A stretch of 64,000 bases of DNA from Triplophysa rosa (Eukaryota; Chordata; Actinopteri; Cypriniformes; Nemacheilidae). Numbering within the stretch: position 1 is the stretch's first letter; every line of letters begins with the position of its first letter. The notes beneath the pieces were generated by a model. That model worked only from the letters and a program-made list of their open reading frames with translations. It ran no database searches and was not told the origin of the DNA. Both the position numbers and the translations under genes were made by a program. The stretch is from contig NC_079898.1 of assembly GCF_024868665.1 (NCBI RefSeq), forward strand, positions 7,459,485-7,523,484. Reading direction: 5' to 3'. This document shows positions 24,057 to 38,363 of the stretch, in pieces.

Positions 24057-25389
24057 ATAGGCTTATATAAATTTTAGGAAGAGAGGACACATTACAGCAA
24101 TGGTCTGAATTTGTGACCTGTTTGGCATACTTATAGAGCCTACTACACACAAAAAGTATATACTTTGCATGTTTAAAGTAGATCGTTTTGAGTGTTGTAA
24201 GCAAGGCTTCAGGATTTTTCAAGGGGTTTATCTTGGGCTAGTTGTAGTAACCATGTAGACTCTGACAATAGAAAAACAGAAAACAAAACAAAAACAAACA
24301 TCGCCAACTCCTCTTAATGTATGCGGTTGTGGGAAATATTAGCGTTGTGCATTCACGCATGTTTAAAAAATCCAAAGGAAACCGTATCCAGCAGATACTT
24401 GGCATACTATGGTTCCCATGATTTACGACACCCTATTTGTAGCTTCATAAAGTATTTTAAATAATATGCAAACCGGGACGCAAGGTGAGAGTCTGCTCAT
24501 CGTGAGATTTTACATATTAAAGTTCTGAAAAGGGTAGAGAATCATCACGTTTTCAAACCCGAGCTATTTCTTTAGTTCTCGACTCGAAATCGTAATATTC
24601 CTTCAGCAAAAATCCAGTTCATATCCCACTGAACATGGAAATAGCTAATTTTCCATTTACATCTCACCGCATTTCAGAGCTTTTTATATAACTCAGTGAC
24701 CTTTAAAGAGAACAAATTTGAAGATTTAAAGCCAGACTATTTACTGCTTTTCAGGGTACCGAGAGGGCATTCATACGGCGTCTATTTTAATCACATATTA
24801 ACATTCAGTAGCTCTTTTAGTGCTTTATCTGAAGTCTGATATGTCTTTTCAGTCATATTTCTGCTCATTGGTTCCACCCGAGGCGCAGAAAGGGAAGAGA
24901 CTTTGAGAAATCTGGGCTTCGGCGTGTGCTGGCAGAAAGGAAATTGGTGTGTCAATCAGGGTTTTCTTATCTCCTAGCAGACTGTCAAGAGAATCTGAGA
25001 AATAGATGGAGACGCTGAAAGTAAAGAGAGGCAATAAACAGCATAGGTTAGAGAAAGTGAGTAAAGTGATAGATACCACATCATGGGTGTAAGTACTAAC
25101 GTCTAATTACCTTGGTACATTCTACAGCTATTGGTGACATTGAACAGGATAATGACCGTACTGCTGTCAGTCAATTCTAACTGCAGGCAGGGTCAGTGGA
25201 TTTGCACAGAAATGTTTGTCGTTGAGTTTAATGTCTATCATTAGGCCACTTTTAAGGGTCTATGAGGTTGTTTATGTTCTGAATGCTGTCATTCAATGGA
25301 TCGTTTTCTTTAGTAATGGAATACTTATATCTTTCAGTAAATAACACCAGAAATGGCCTGCTGAGGTTAGAACTTAAACTCTTACAAAA
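24057..25389. other. Right-arm segment without a gene
   Basis: Mirror of 5427-6759. No gene supported. Confidence 0.35.
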
Positions 25390-25391
25390 TA

Positions 25392-26948
<1,557 letters not shown>

Positions 26949-26950
26949 TA

Positions 26951-28364
26951 CATTTTTTCTGCGATTATTGAAGCGTCTGTTTTAAGTAATTACTCTTCTC
27001 GAGTCTTTATTTTCCTCCAAAGCACAAAATCTTCATTGTTGGATGCGGTGGTGTTTCCGAAGCCTCTCGGATTCATGCGCAGGGCTTGTGGTCTACATAC
27101 TAATGTTGTTTTTTCTTTCACTGCACCCTTAGCACCCTACTCCTATTCTCTGAACACATCACTTTGATCCATTTTCCCTGAATTAATGTTGTATTGTTTA
27201 GTCAATGATTAGACCTACGAATAATTTCATGGTTCAGTTGTGGCGGTGAGAGAGTAGCCACCTGAAACACGCCGGGCACCTTCTCTGAACGACTGACTTT
27301 ATAATTAAAACTTGAGGATGAGGCCTGAAAAACAAATTCTGCCTGAAATTGGAATTGGTTACACTGGCTCTCATGCAAATATGAGACGACGGTGGCAACC
27401 GCAGCCTCGGGCCTAATTTGAAGGACGTAAGCAGGACGCAGGTGAAAAAAAATCTTGTGTGAAAATATGGAACTGGAAAATCTACAGTACATCTAAAATA
27501 TAAATCAAGAAACAAAAGTGTGTACTTAATACTTTCATTGAGTGAAAAAATCTGTTGAATTCTGATTGGACCAGCCATTTTTTATGCAATTGTAAAATAG
27601 TGAAAAACGCACATATCTTTATCATTGTTTCAACAGTAAAAAGACTAGATTTGCATATAAACAAAAAATGTCTAACCTTAACCAGGTCATCATAAATTCT
27701 TACAAATAAATTGTACGTTTCTTATATGGCTATATAGTGCTGTATATACATTTACATTTAGTAATTTAGCAGACGATTTTATCCAAAGGGGGAAAACAGG
27801 CATGGGCACAGACGAGACTCTGACACATACAGGAGCAATAATACAATAGGTGCTAATACCAAGTTACTAGTTTGCACAACAGCCAGAACAATACCGGTGT
27901 CTTTGCTCTGTATTATATGTATTATAGTTTACTGAAGCGAATTTTAAGGAAAAACTTAAGTAAATTATAATTACAAATATTGCCTCATAAAAAATGATTA
28001 ACTGAACAGAAATAAAAACTAAAAAAACCTACAACTGAAATAAAAATAACTTCAACTTATATGGCAACATAAAATTTTCATAATTTTTTTATTGTTTGGT
28101 TTATAAATTATTGTTATGCACGTTGTGTGTTTCTGCTGGCCCTCAGGTGCGCTGGATCTGATGGCACACACACAGGCCTAGTCTCACTAGTTAATTAGCA
28201 TTGTTAATGATCTGCCTGACCACCAAACCTGTCTTTGTGATGGGCCGTGACAGACAGACAGTCACATTCTCGCATCCAAGACCATCGACACCATTTGGTC
28301 CGCCTGTCAGTTTATTGCTTCCAAGAGCTATATATGAATTTCTATTCTGAGAGGGGATGTCACT
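26951..28364. other. Outer right-arm segment without a gene
   Basis: Mirror of 2454-3867. It contains the SINE tail at 27750-27787 and no supported gene. Confidence 0.35.
27750..27787 (-). repeat. Fish SINE 3' tail fragment (right arm)
   Basis: Mirror copy of 3031-3068, with the same truncated SINE tail on the opposite strand. Confidence 0.6.
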
Positions 28365-28498
28365 AGATGTCAAAGCGAATCATTGATGTTTATAATCTGA
28401 TTTGAGGGACCAGCCAGGGACAGATATCTCAGACGAGTGGGCTATGACTAGGGATGGGTACCGAAACCCGGTATTAAAAGAGCCCCGGGGCTAAATAC

Positions 28499-28994
28499 GC
28501 CCTTTTCACATGACGTCACGCATCTTCCGTTCTGCCGCGAAGCAGTGTATCATTACTTCCGCTAACACTCCAGTTCATAAGGTGGCGGTAATGCACCTAT
28601 AAGCTGGTTTGCCAACCGCCAGTAAAACTCAAGAAGAAGAAGCTACTTCCGCTATAGCGCCTCAGAGTTTACCAAGTCCCTTGCACATCTGTCACAAATA
28701 CGGCTAGATGATGCAACGTCTTGCAGACAAATTTTTGCTAACGACAAGATCAAAGCTAGAGTAAGGATACAAATTCTTCGTTGAACAGTACCTGTTTGAT
28801 TATGAAGGTAAGTGTTTTGTTTTCTTTTTGTGTTAGCGAAGGTGCTAGGATAAGTACATGAATACGTGTTCTGTCAGTTTTTTTTCACTGTTGTTAAATT
28901 CCACGGAAGTTCTTCTTGTTTGTTGCAAGACGGATGTTATGATACACTGCTTTGCGAAAAGGCGGAAGTTAAGTGACGTCATTGTGAAAAGGGC
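28499..28994. mobile_element. Small inverted-repeat element inside the hAT
   Basis: The ends are gcccttttcacatgacgtca and its near-complement tgacgtcattgtgaaaagggc. A second inner pair (atgatacactgctt and its complement) reinforces the fold. It contains the teleost phrase aactcaagaagaagaag. I could not define a target duplication, so the superfamily is open. Confidence 0.65.
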
Positions 28995-29813
28995 CTATTA
29001 TGAAAGACCAGAGCATCTATAAGCTCCGCCCTTATCGGTTCTGCTTTCGGTACTAGAGAATCACGCGGCACGCGCAGCACCCAAACATGGCGTCTCTCAA
29101 ACTAAACTGATGAGCTGTTTAAATTTCATGAGCGCGCGCAGCCTGTGTTTGAATGCTTTTGAAACTCGTGTCCGTCTCCGTTTCGCGTTAACAAAACAGC
29201 GCGTCCCCAAAACTAAACGGGTGAGCTGATTTAACATCACAAACATGCACGGCTTGACTCTTAAGCAGAGTCATGCTCGCGCCTGGAGTTGTAGCTCCGC
29301 ACTGCAAGTCTCCACGCGCGCGTCTTCCAAAACAGATGAGACATGCGTGCAACCTTTATCTATTCGTGTGTCTAATTTCAATTGGATTAAATGATGTGAA
29401 ACAAAACATTTTCTACTCGTTTATATAATAATAAATAAATCAGCCCAAATAATAGGCCTATTTGATAACATTGAGAGCTTAATAATTTGTCGCTTTATTT
29501 ACATACATAGGACAAACATAAAAATCTGTCCATTAAAATACTCATTTAAATATTTCCCCCAAAAATTGTTGCGGGCAGCTATGATGAACCAACCCACTTC
29601 TTTTAATACTGCTGGTCCGTGCTGAATACAATTTATTTTACATTGCAGAAAATAAAGCAGTGTTATTCTATTCATAAATTATTTATTTTTGGTCTTATAT
29701 TTTATAAAAAAATATATATCCAAAAGCACCGATATGAAAACTGTTAAAGTTCCGGACCGATAAGCAGTATCGATAAGAGTAGTAATACCGTTAAAATCTT
29801 AACGATACCCATC

Positions 29814-31474
29814 CAGTGGCGGAGCCAGAGGGGGGTTCAAGGTGGCACTGAACACCCCTGACATCCAATTCACCACCCTGGGTGTCACCCCTAAATTTGA
29901 TTCGCTACTTATGTTGATTGACATCTGATTTCACCTTTCGTTGAACAACGCTTTTATTTTGACGTTCGGGGCCCATGCTTGCACGTGACATCACCGCACA
30001 CGAAATTCAAGCGAGTCTAGTTGAGAATGAGAACGGAAAAAAGTTGTGCGATGGATTGTACAGCGCGAAATCTGAGATTTATTTTTAAAGACTGACGAAA
30101 GAGAGAAAAGAAGCATATGGACCGCTGCAATTTGCTAAACAAATGGAATATTCAAAAGTACCCGCTTACTTGCTTGCCATTTCAAGTCCGACCCAGCCAG
30201 GTACGTTTTTTTGTTGAACCATACCATTATAGTGTTAACTACCTACTTTCTAACGTTACACTTTTAAATGTTGCGTAAATGTAAAGTTTTCCCAGCGTTT
30301 TCTAACCTTCGATAAATATAAACAGTGTTGGGAGAGATCCTCTATTTCTTTTAACTTTCTAAGCAGGTGTACTTTATACAAACTTTAGAAGGAAGAAATA
30401 AGTTTCCCTCTTTAGCCTTGGCTTTAGGATTCCTAAACAACGTTTCATTGTGTAAGTTTATGTTAGGCTCCATTAACAGATAGTAAATCGGTTCCCAACA
30501 TAACATGCATTGTTTACATCAGGGTCGGAAATTAACAGAGGCTTGACAACAAGGTGAACAAATCTGCTCTCCAAGTTCAAGACAAAAGAGGAAAAATAGT
30601 CCATGCATAATAAAAAACTAGCTATGACAGTCGCAATCTAAATAAGATTTAGGTGAATATGAACGAATGTGGACAGCTTCTTTGCTCTGCTACAGCTTTG
30701 AGCATTACAGCCAATCAAGTTCAGGGTATGAATATTCTGACCAATCAGAGGCGTTTATATGATTCACCGGTGAAGAAGAGCTGTGCTGCAGTGCCTCACG
30801 CTCAAAAAGTTTATTATTGACCGCATACAGATACGATGTAAGAAAGAGATTCATTAGTAGTCAGACTCTTTACTGTATTACCTGAAGCCATTGAGAGTTT
30901 TAGTGATGTTGGATGTTCTTTGTTTGTTTTCTACATATTTCCCGTTTGAATAACTGCTTTTTATGTTCCTTAGAGAATCAAAAAAGCAATAAAACAGCAA
31001 TACAATAATTCATAAACGCTTCTCGGCTTGTTTTGTAGTGTTTAAAGCATGTGACAAGTGTTCATGTATCCTAATATCTGAAAGTAATAATCAAGATGAC
31101 AACATCAAGGGCAATAATCAGCATCAATGATTTTTTTTAATCTTGCAGTCCTATGGAATGAGTTTATGTTTTATCAGATATATGGTGCTCTGATCCACAT
31201 CAGTTTAAAGACACCTCTGGTGCTGCTTTGTTTCAGGGTTAAGCTATGTTTTCAACATTTTCATTATTTATATTTTATTCTTTATTTCATCTACATACAT
31301 TTAGAAGTAAATTATTACTTGTACCTCTTATCAGCAATCCTAGGATTTATTTTTGTATAATTTGATGCCAGGTCAGGGTTAAACACACATTTTCTGTCAT
31401 GGTCTGTGGACCCCCTGAAGTAGCCTTGGCCACCCCCTGCCCACCCCATATATACAACTCTAGCTCCGCCACTG
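29814..31474. mobile_element. hAT element nested in the 28449 hAT
   Basis: The termini are cagtggcggagccagag and tagctccgccactg. They are flanked by a perfect 8-bp duplication, tacccatc (29806-29813 and 31475-31482), which is itself part of the host hAT's terminal repeat. The element is 1661 bp. Internal open frames are short and carry no transposase motif I can recognise, so it is likely non-autonomous. Confidence 0.92.
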
Positions 31475-31494
31475 TACCCATCCCTAGCTATGAC

Positions 31495-31952
31495 ATCATT
31501 ATAGAGTTCCTGGTCTGAACCCTGACCCTGCAGGTTATTTTTTACATTGCACATGAAGGACTAAACTACAGTATGTTTGTGTTATCAACAGGATACTGTG
31601 AGAAATAAGAGCAGCTGTTTATCACTTTATTTACGATATTACTCTGTTGTTATTTGTCAAGATGCTCAATAAAAACATCTCAATTCAATTCAAATGTATT
31701 TCTCTATGCACTTTATGCACGTTGTACACAATTTTGCATTGTTTCAACAAGGCAACAGTAAATGCATATTAATACATATAGTAGTGGCAGAATTAAATAA
31801 AAAAGAGGAAATCATGAAGTAATATTGAATAAAACAGTTTTTAATAAAGAACTAATGTAATTTCCCGCATGTTTACATTAGCTCCACCACAGATATGTGC
31901 CTCTTCTGTCGTGGTAAAATGAAAAGATGGATGGAGGCAGGAATATTTCCTA
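31495..31952. other. Non-coding gap with an aattcaattcaa repeat
   Basis: Holds a common fish repeat phrase, caattcaattcaaatgtatt, near 31680. No gene. Confidence 0.4.
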
Positions 31953-31960
31953 ATGTCGAC

Positions 31961-32901
31961 TAGGCTTGTTGCGATAGTCGGTGTCACCGGTGATACACGG
32001 TGTCCACCCGGCACCGACCCCCACCGTCATTTAGAATTTTTATAGTTATAAATCACTTAGTTTAGTTAAAGACCAGACTGCGCATCTGAACGTGGCTGCT
32101 GCATTCAGCGTAAGCGGAACAAGTGTCGCATCAAAGATCAGCAGCATGAGTTAGATTTTATTCATCATGTGAGGAGAGTGAAGTGAGCTGACTGACAATA
32201 CGATGGCGGAGGCTTTTCTGTCAAAGAACATATTAGAATATTTAAGCACTGTCATCAAGAGCCGGCTACGTTTTAATTTTCTTCTTGATCTAATTTTAAA
32301 AAGCCAGTGCTTTGCCATTTATTTAACAAAAACGTTTTTCGTTTGGCTATTCCTTTCTTATTCATTTCTTATTTATTTATTTAACAAATACGTTTTTCAT
32401 TTCGGCTATTCCTTTCTTATTTGTTTCGTATTTATTTAACATAAACGTTTTTCGTTTCATATTCTCTTTCTTATTCGTTTCTTATTCATTTGTTTTTTGC
32501 ACAGTGTGTGCCGTGATTACTCGTTTTGTCAATATAGGCAACTTATTTAACGTAAAGGTTTTTTTAATTTAGTTTCTTATTTATTTTTTGCTTGATATAT
32601 TTGTCATGATTATTCGTTTTGTTAAAGGCAACCTATCTGACGTTAAGGTTTTTTATATTCGTTTGTTATTTTTTGCATAGTGTGTGCAGTGGTTATTCGT
32701 TTGGTAAGATCTGTGTTTAATATAAGCAAATGCCATTGTACTTTTTTGTAGCTTTGTGTGTTTTTATTAAGAAAGATATTGACCCATCATTAATCTTCGA
32801 CCACCCTACAGCAAACCCCTCACCCCCGGTTTCACGGTTACTACAGGTGTTTTTACACGTTGATTAACCGGTGGGAAAATTTCTTCACCGCCACATCCCT
32901 A
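31961..32901. mobile_element. hAT element, 941 bp
   Basis: Begins taggcttgttgcgatag and ends ccgccacatcccta. An exact 8-bp duplication, atgtcgac, lies at 31953-31960 and 32902-32909. A 78-codon frame at 32203-32439 starts MAEAFLSKN and may be the remnant of a transposase N-terminus, but it soon runs into the AT-rich tandem repeat. Confidence 0.9.
32325..32492 (+). repeat. AT-rich tandem repeat, 55-58 bp unit, three copies
   Basis: Units begin at about 32325, 32383 and 32438 with variants of aacaaaaacgtttttcgttt, followed by ctattcctttcttatt. The array lies wholly inside the hAT element 31961-32901, so it expanded within that transposon. Confidence 0.8.
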
Positions 32902-32909
32902 ATGTCGAC

Positions 32910-35900
32910 CACAATTTGGCCAGATACCTTTCCTCAGATAAAGCCTGAGGAACTCCAGGCCTCTCCCCCTTCTTCCTTTCCACCCGTTGGCTCCATCTGG
33001 ATGGATGTATAGCACCGTAGGTAGTTCTGTATCACCACCACTGAGTTGTGACCCAAACAAGGCTGTCTGTTTTTGCCTGTCCAGTCATATCTCTGAAAGT
33101 AGGGATGTGGAGAATGAGAAAGCCTTACAGTAGTATTTGTTCTCTTAATTGCTCAAACGGAGTTGCGGAATGGAAGAATCAATCTTCTTTATTGCTTTGG
33201 TAAAGGAAATTAAAGGCATTGGAGTTGGCTGTATTTTATGGTGCTTTTGTCACTGCTGTAGCTGTGCTTTATTGCTAATCAATGGCAAGTAGTGCCACCA
33301 GAGACCAGGGAAAGTGGCCCGCAATGTCAGCCAATATTCTAAATGTGTTTTTACAGTAATTACCTACTTTTTCCATGAGTATACGTAATAGGTATGGGAG
33401 ATGGCACGTTTTGAAATCGGATAGTGGATGCTTTTTTTAAACCAACGATTAGTTCGGTCATTTTTAAGTAGGCCTACTTCATTTTTTCAGTCATAATGTA
33501 GGCAATTGCAAAACATGAACATTCCTGCAATTGTTTGGACAAACAGATAGTAGCACCCCAAATCTATATTTTATTTACAGTTGTATCTTTATGCTAAGCT
33601 GAAGAAAGCATTTTTATAGCCAAAAAATATTTTTCCATTCCTTCTGAAACCTCGTATCTCCATATTTTGTGATTTTTATTTTTTGCCATAAATCATTATT
33701 ATTAGTCACTCTTTATATTTGTCACAAGGTTTCGCAAATATCTAACCAATAAAAAGTATCTTTAAAAGTGCTTGTCAATGTCCATTTCCTAAAAAAGCAA
33801 AGTTGGGCATACAAGGTTTCAGAAGGAAAGCGACAATATATACGGTTTCAAAGCAACAACATAACAAACTTTACTGTGCATACGCGCGTTTGTGGACTTC
33901 CATTAACTTCCGGTAAACATTCTCAAATGCAGTGCCTGTAGATTATTTTGGTTAAAAAGCAAAAGAAACCGAGAAGAACCGTTACTTGGTTAAACTTGTC
34001 TCTCCAATATTTGTAATTTTGACTGCGATACCAAGTTCAGCCACTAGATGTCAATGTCCCATACGGTTTCTCTAAGTTAGATACACACAAAGCCGACATG
34101 ACGAACTGCTAGGGTTCCTACGCAGTGTTCACGGCTCCCTACTCCCTGAGCACGCGATATCCGTTGAAGTGGACTTCGCTGACAAAAAACACTTAATTGG
34201 AATGCCCTGCAAAGTCATCAAAGAAAGGCAATGGCAGGGTTGCGCAGATTAATATAAATAAATATTGTAACTTTACTTTTAAATTGAAAAGATATATACA
34301 TAAACGTACCATGCATTATGTATCTAATCAATATGATCTTAACTGTTGTTTTTTATTATTTGACTGATGCGGCTTTGATTATTTGAAACTCTACTGTTAT
34401 GCAATATAAAAATACATTTTACTTTGGTCAACTATGTGAAGATGTGTTCTTAATCCATGGTCTCATCTCGCTTTTTTCCCTATGTGGTGCAGCCGTAAAC
34501 ATTCCCGAGGTAAATAACAACATAATAAAAAAGAAGTGCTGCTGCTTACCACTTTTACATTAGTTTGTATAATAATAGCAAAATGGACGAATCCCGACAC
34601 GCATATGTAAACTACTTTTTAATTGCACGTTGAAATATTATTACAAATAAATACATTCATCATCTCGAGTGTGTAGCCTATATAATAACAATGCTTCAAA
34701 AAGTAAAATAACATGTTTATGTGTAGCAAACCACAGTATTTAATACAATTGAGTAAATAAGTAAATAAACTTTCACAATATTCAAAAGGCATATGTAAAC
34801 TCGTCTGTTGTTTATCTAACTCATGACACGGTGCGCAATGGCAGTTGGGTGATTTTCCCTTTCCACTTCCGGTGAAGTGATTTACCGATGTTCCCTTATT
34901 CCCTACGCCATTCGCAGTGCCCTTTCAACTGAACATGTTTGCTCCCTTCGGATTGGAATCTCATTTAAGATAGCGGAAGTCCACTTACGGCCAAATGGAA
35001 CGCACCTTGTGAGGTCGGCTGACGTTGACTGCGTCTGGGTTCAAAATTGCCCCGACACATCACGCGTTCGAAACCCGTCGGCCAAGTAGCACGTTCGTTC
35101 TGCGCCTGTGTGAGAGGAATTACTTTACGTATCAGCAGGTGGCAGTAGTTGGTAAGGAAACCAGTCAAAACAGAAACCGAAAGAGCTAGTATCAGCTGGG
35201 ACACAAAACAAAAACAAAGCGGTGTTTTCTTACCAGATTCACACAAATCTCGCTCACCACAGACGTATTTATGATATATCTGGTCTGTTCCACATGCTGA
35301 AGGAATTTAGTCCAATCATACCGAGTCAAAATACAAACTACCGGGATTTTATCTCTGTAGGGGAATGTAATGATTACATGATGTTTCTGGGAAACAGGTA
35401 GGCAAGCTAAAGTTTATTTTTTGTTTTAACTTTACAACACCAACTCAATCCAGACTGCATCTATTTTAGCTATAAAAGTTCACATCGTATTGGTGTGACA
35501 GATGCAGCCAATCAAAATAATCTGACTCCCAGACGAGATCCGCCACCGATTCAACATGTTGGCCAAAAAAATGGAGACGGGGACTTACTTTAGCCAATGG
35601 CGCACAGCACACCAGAAAAACTAAGCCAGACGATGCTCAAAACCTGTCTGACCGTCAACTTTTGGTGTACCTAACTTTAAATGATCTTAACTAGATGACC
35701 CATTCAACAAATTGGTTGTTTAATAAAATTAACATTCAACAAAAGTCAACAAATAGTTTATTTAATACAATTATTATATAATAAAATAATAATGTAAATG
35801 AATATGAATACAAATTAAATAAAATGTAAATAGTTATATTACTAGACACTAGCCAGACAGATAAACAAACACAGACCGGAAACAGTCTATATTTAAAATG

Positions 35901-36163
35901 AAATTCTCATTATAGAAAATGCTAAAAAATAAACACTGCATCATGACACAACAGTCAAAAATGTCTGTCTGTCTGTATACATACCAACAATAAAGCTAAC
36001 AGTTTCTGTGATGCAAACAAACCAAAGTGTTACTTGTCCCAATAGTTACAGAGACAACGAAAATGTTCATGCAGTGCCAAAGCTCTAAAAAGACCCAGAA
36101 ATGTCACAAACTGAGCTTAGATTTGCCAGTGCTAAAAAAAATCTAATATTATAAAAGATCTCA
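32910..36163. other. Non-coding stretch, small inverted repeats only
   Basis: No gene supported. An inverted pair, ccttctgaaacctcgta (33639) and tacaaggtttcagaagg (about 33812), bounds roughly 190 bp and may be a MITE. A region with the word ccctactccctgagcacg near 34140 and a related inverted word near 34885 may be another old DNA element. A box B-like gcgttcgaaaccc near 35063 may be a SINE relic. Confidence 0.4.
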
Positions 36164-36665
36164 ATATGAACCAGGCCCGTCTCCAGATATGAGATGAAAG
36201 GTGGGCCAAGTGATTTTCCTGGTGGGCGGAGGGGGGTAACTAAATATATATTTTTTGCCCCAAACTATTTACTATAAACGAACTATTTACACAAGAACTA
36301 TTTAGCTTTTTGAATAGATCTTACGTCTAGTATTAATATTGTATATTTTATTTTTACATTCATTTATACATATAGCCAACACATTTACATTTATTTTACA
36401 ATTTAGTAACTTTAGATTTGATGAAAACATAAAAAAGAGCTATGCATATCACTATAATATTCACATCATTAACTTTCTGCTCATTTTAGAGAATTCTGTC
36501 ACAAACTCATCCATGTCCGTTCCATGTGTTATTACTTTTTCATGAGCTAAAGTTTTTTTCCTCTCATGAAGCATTGTTCGACGGAATGGTGTCCAAACCA
36601 TCACCCGTTGGGTAAACCGCAAATATTTGATGTAACGGGTGTAATAATTATTCATGTGTCATTTG

Positions 36666-37676
36666 TAGGGATGTAACGATTCTGTCATGAATCTTGGGTG
36701 AGGTGAGACACAGTGACAAGGAGAGTGGACCCAAATGCAGACAGCGGTTAAGGGGTTAACATGACATTTAATAACAAAGACAAAATACAAAACAAAGACC
36801 CACGTGGGGGTAAACAACAAAACAGAGGAACAAGAACAAGACTAACTAAACTGACAAGACTAAACTAATAACACATCACATAGGGACACAATAAACTAGA
36901 CTAACTAACTAACATGACCAGAACTCACCCACACGACACAGTGCAACATAACAGTACAATGATCCGACACCAGACAGAGAACACAGGGGCATTAAATAGA
37001 GGGACAAATCAAAGGGGAACAGGTGTGGGGCATGAACTAATAAACAACCAATAACGAGAGATACAAAAGGGCGGGAACACAGACAAGGACCGGAGAGAGT
37101 ATCGAAGGCCGACAGGGTCAAAATGACTCTCTCCACACATAACAAGGGATCCTGCCGTGATTCTACCACAAGATCAAGAAAGACATGACACGACGAGGCA
37201 GAATCACGACACGATTCACTCAGCTCACGCTGCGATGCGATTCACGATTCTGATCTCACGATGCGATTTATTCACGATTTACTCACGATTTTTTTTTACA
37301 AAATGAGTTGAAACAAATTAGAAATGAACAACTTCCCTTGCATTATTTCTTAAATGCTTCACATTTCTTTGTATAGTAAAATTATGTTTTATTTCAAATA
37401 ACAAAAACTAAACTGCGAACCCGGAAATTTAAAATTTTAAAACAAATTAATAATAGAAAAGGTCTCTTTAATAAAAACAAACTAATACTGTCTGTTTTTC
37501 TTGGATTTTTTTGCATTTAAGAAATATCAGCATGTCCACGTTTAGGTTTGCAGTGAAAATAGCGGCCCCTGCTGTTCAAAAAAATTATTGCGATTCAGTT
37601 CACACTTCAACCGATTTGAATCGTCACACATTATAATCGATTTTCAACCGGCTCACGATGAATCGTTACATCCCTA
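36666..37676. mobile_element. Nested hAT element split by a solo LTR
   Basis: Starts tagggatgtaacgattc and ends gaatcgttacatcccta, with an exact 8-bp duplication gtcatttg (36658-36665 and 37677-37684). The right half contains repeated gattcacgatt words. Without the LTR it would be about 480 bp, so it is a MITE-sized hAT. Confidence 0.9.
36683..37211 (-). mobile_element. Solo LTR inside the nested hAT
   Basis: A 529-bp minus-strand copy of the LTR family at 8401. Plus-strand ends are tgtcatgaatc and cacgaca, flanked by cgattc on both sides (36677-36682 and 37212-37217). The duplication is 6 bp as read, or 5 bp with a chance extra base. Confidence 0.85.
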
Positions 37677-38363
37677 GTCATTTGGGGTTCGGGTGCGGGT
37701 CGCCTCAGCTGATACGAAACTGCTTTTAAACGGTCCTGTGCTTATTTGTGTTCAAGCTCTGTCTGAAGAGCTGGTTTCTAACTGCAGCGCACTTTGCAGA
37801 GTTGAGCATTGTAGCCAATCGCGTGCAACTGATGGACAGCTATAGTGAGGACTCGATACTCTTATCACAATTTAAATAAACGTTTTTGCTCATCATGCTC
37901 CTGGTCCCTTATCTGCATTAAAAGCAGGATGGGTGATCCTGTCCAGAATTTTTTTTGCCATGTTGGTTGGAAATCTCTTTACATCCTGATAGCAAACAAG
38001 AAGTATAGTGGTCAAATAATATTTTTATAATTATATATCATCTGTGAAAGGCGTAGGACCAAAAAACGTTCGCCCAATCAAAACGTTCTGGTCGAACGCT
38101 GTGACTGGTCATTTGTACATTTTCAGCCAACGTACTTTGCATACCACTGCGCACCCTGTTCACGCAGACATCATACGTCATCAGCGCAGCAGCGTGCTCA
38201 CGTCCGTTGTGTCAATGTAGAGAGAATAACGGACAATCAGCAACAATCAAACTTTCCCGCAGAACCAACAACAAGTGAATCTACAAAACGAAAGTCAGTT
38301 TTTGAAAGAACATCTGGATCATGAAGTAGGAAAAACTGGAATTAACATCGGTTCAGCTTTTAC

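Larger units (their letters stand above)
28449..31486. mobile_element. hAT element interrupted by a second hAT
   Basis: Starts tagggatgggtaccg and ends acccatcccta. A perfect 8-bp target duplication, gctatgac, flanks it (28441-28448 and 31487-31494), which is the hAT signature. Removing the nested element 29814-31474 and one copy of its target duplication leaves about 1.4 kb. No transposase frame survives. Confidence 0.9.
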
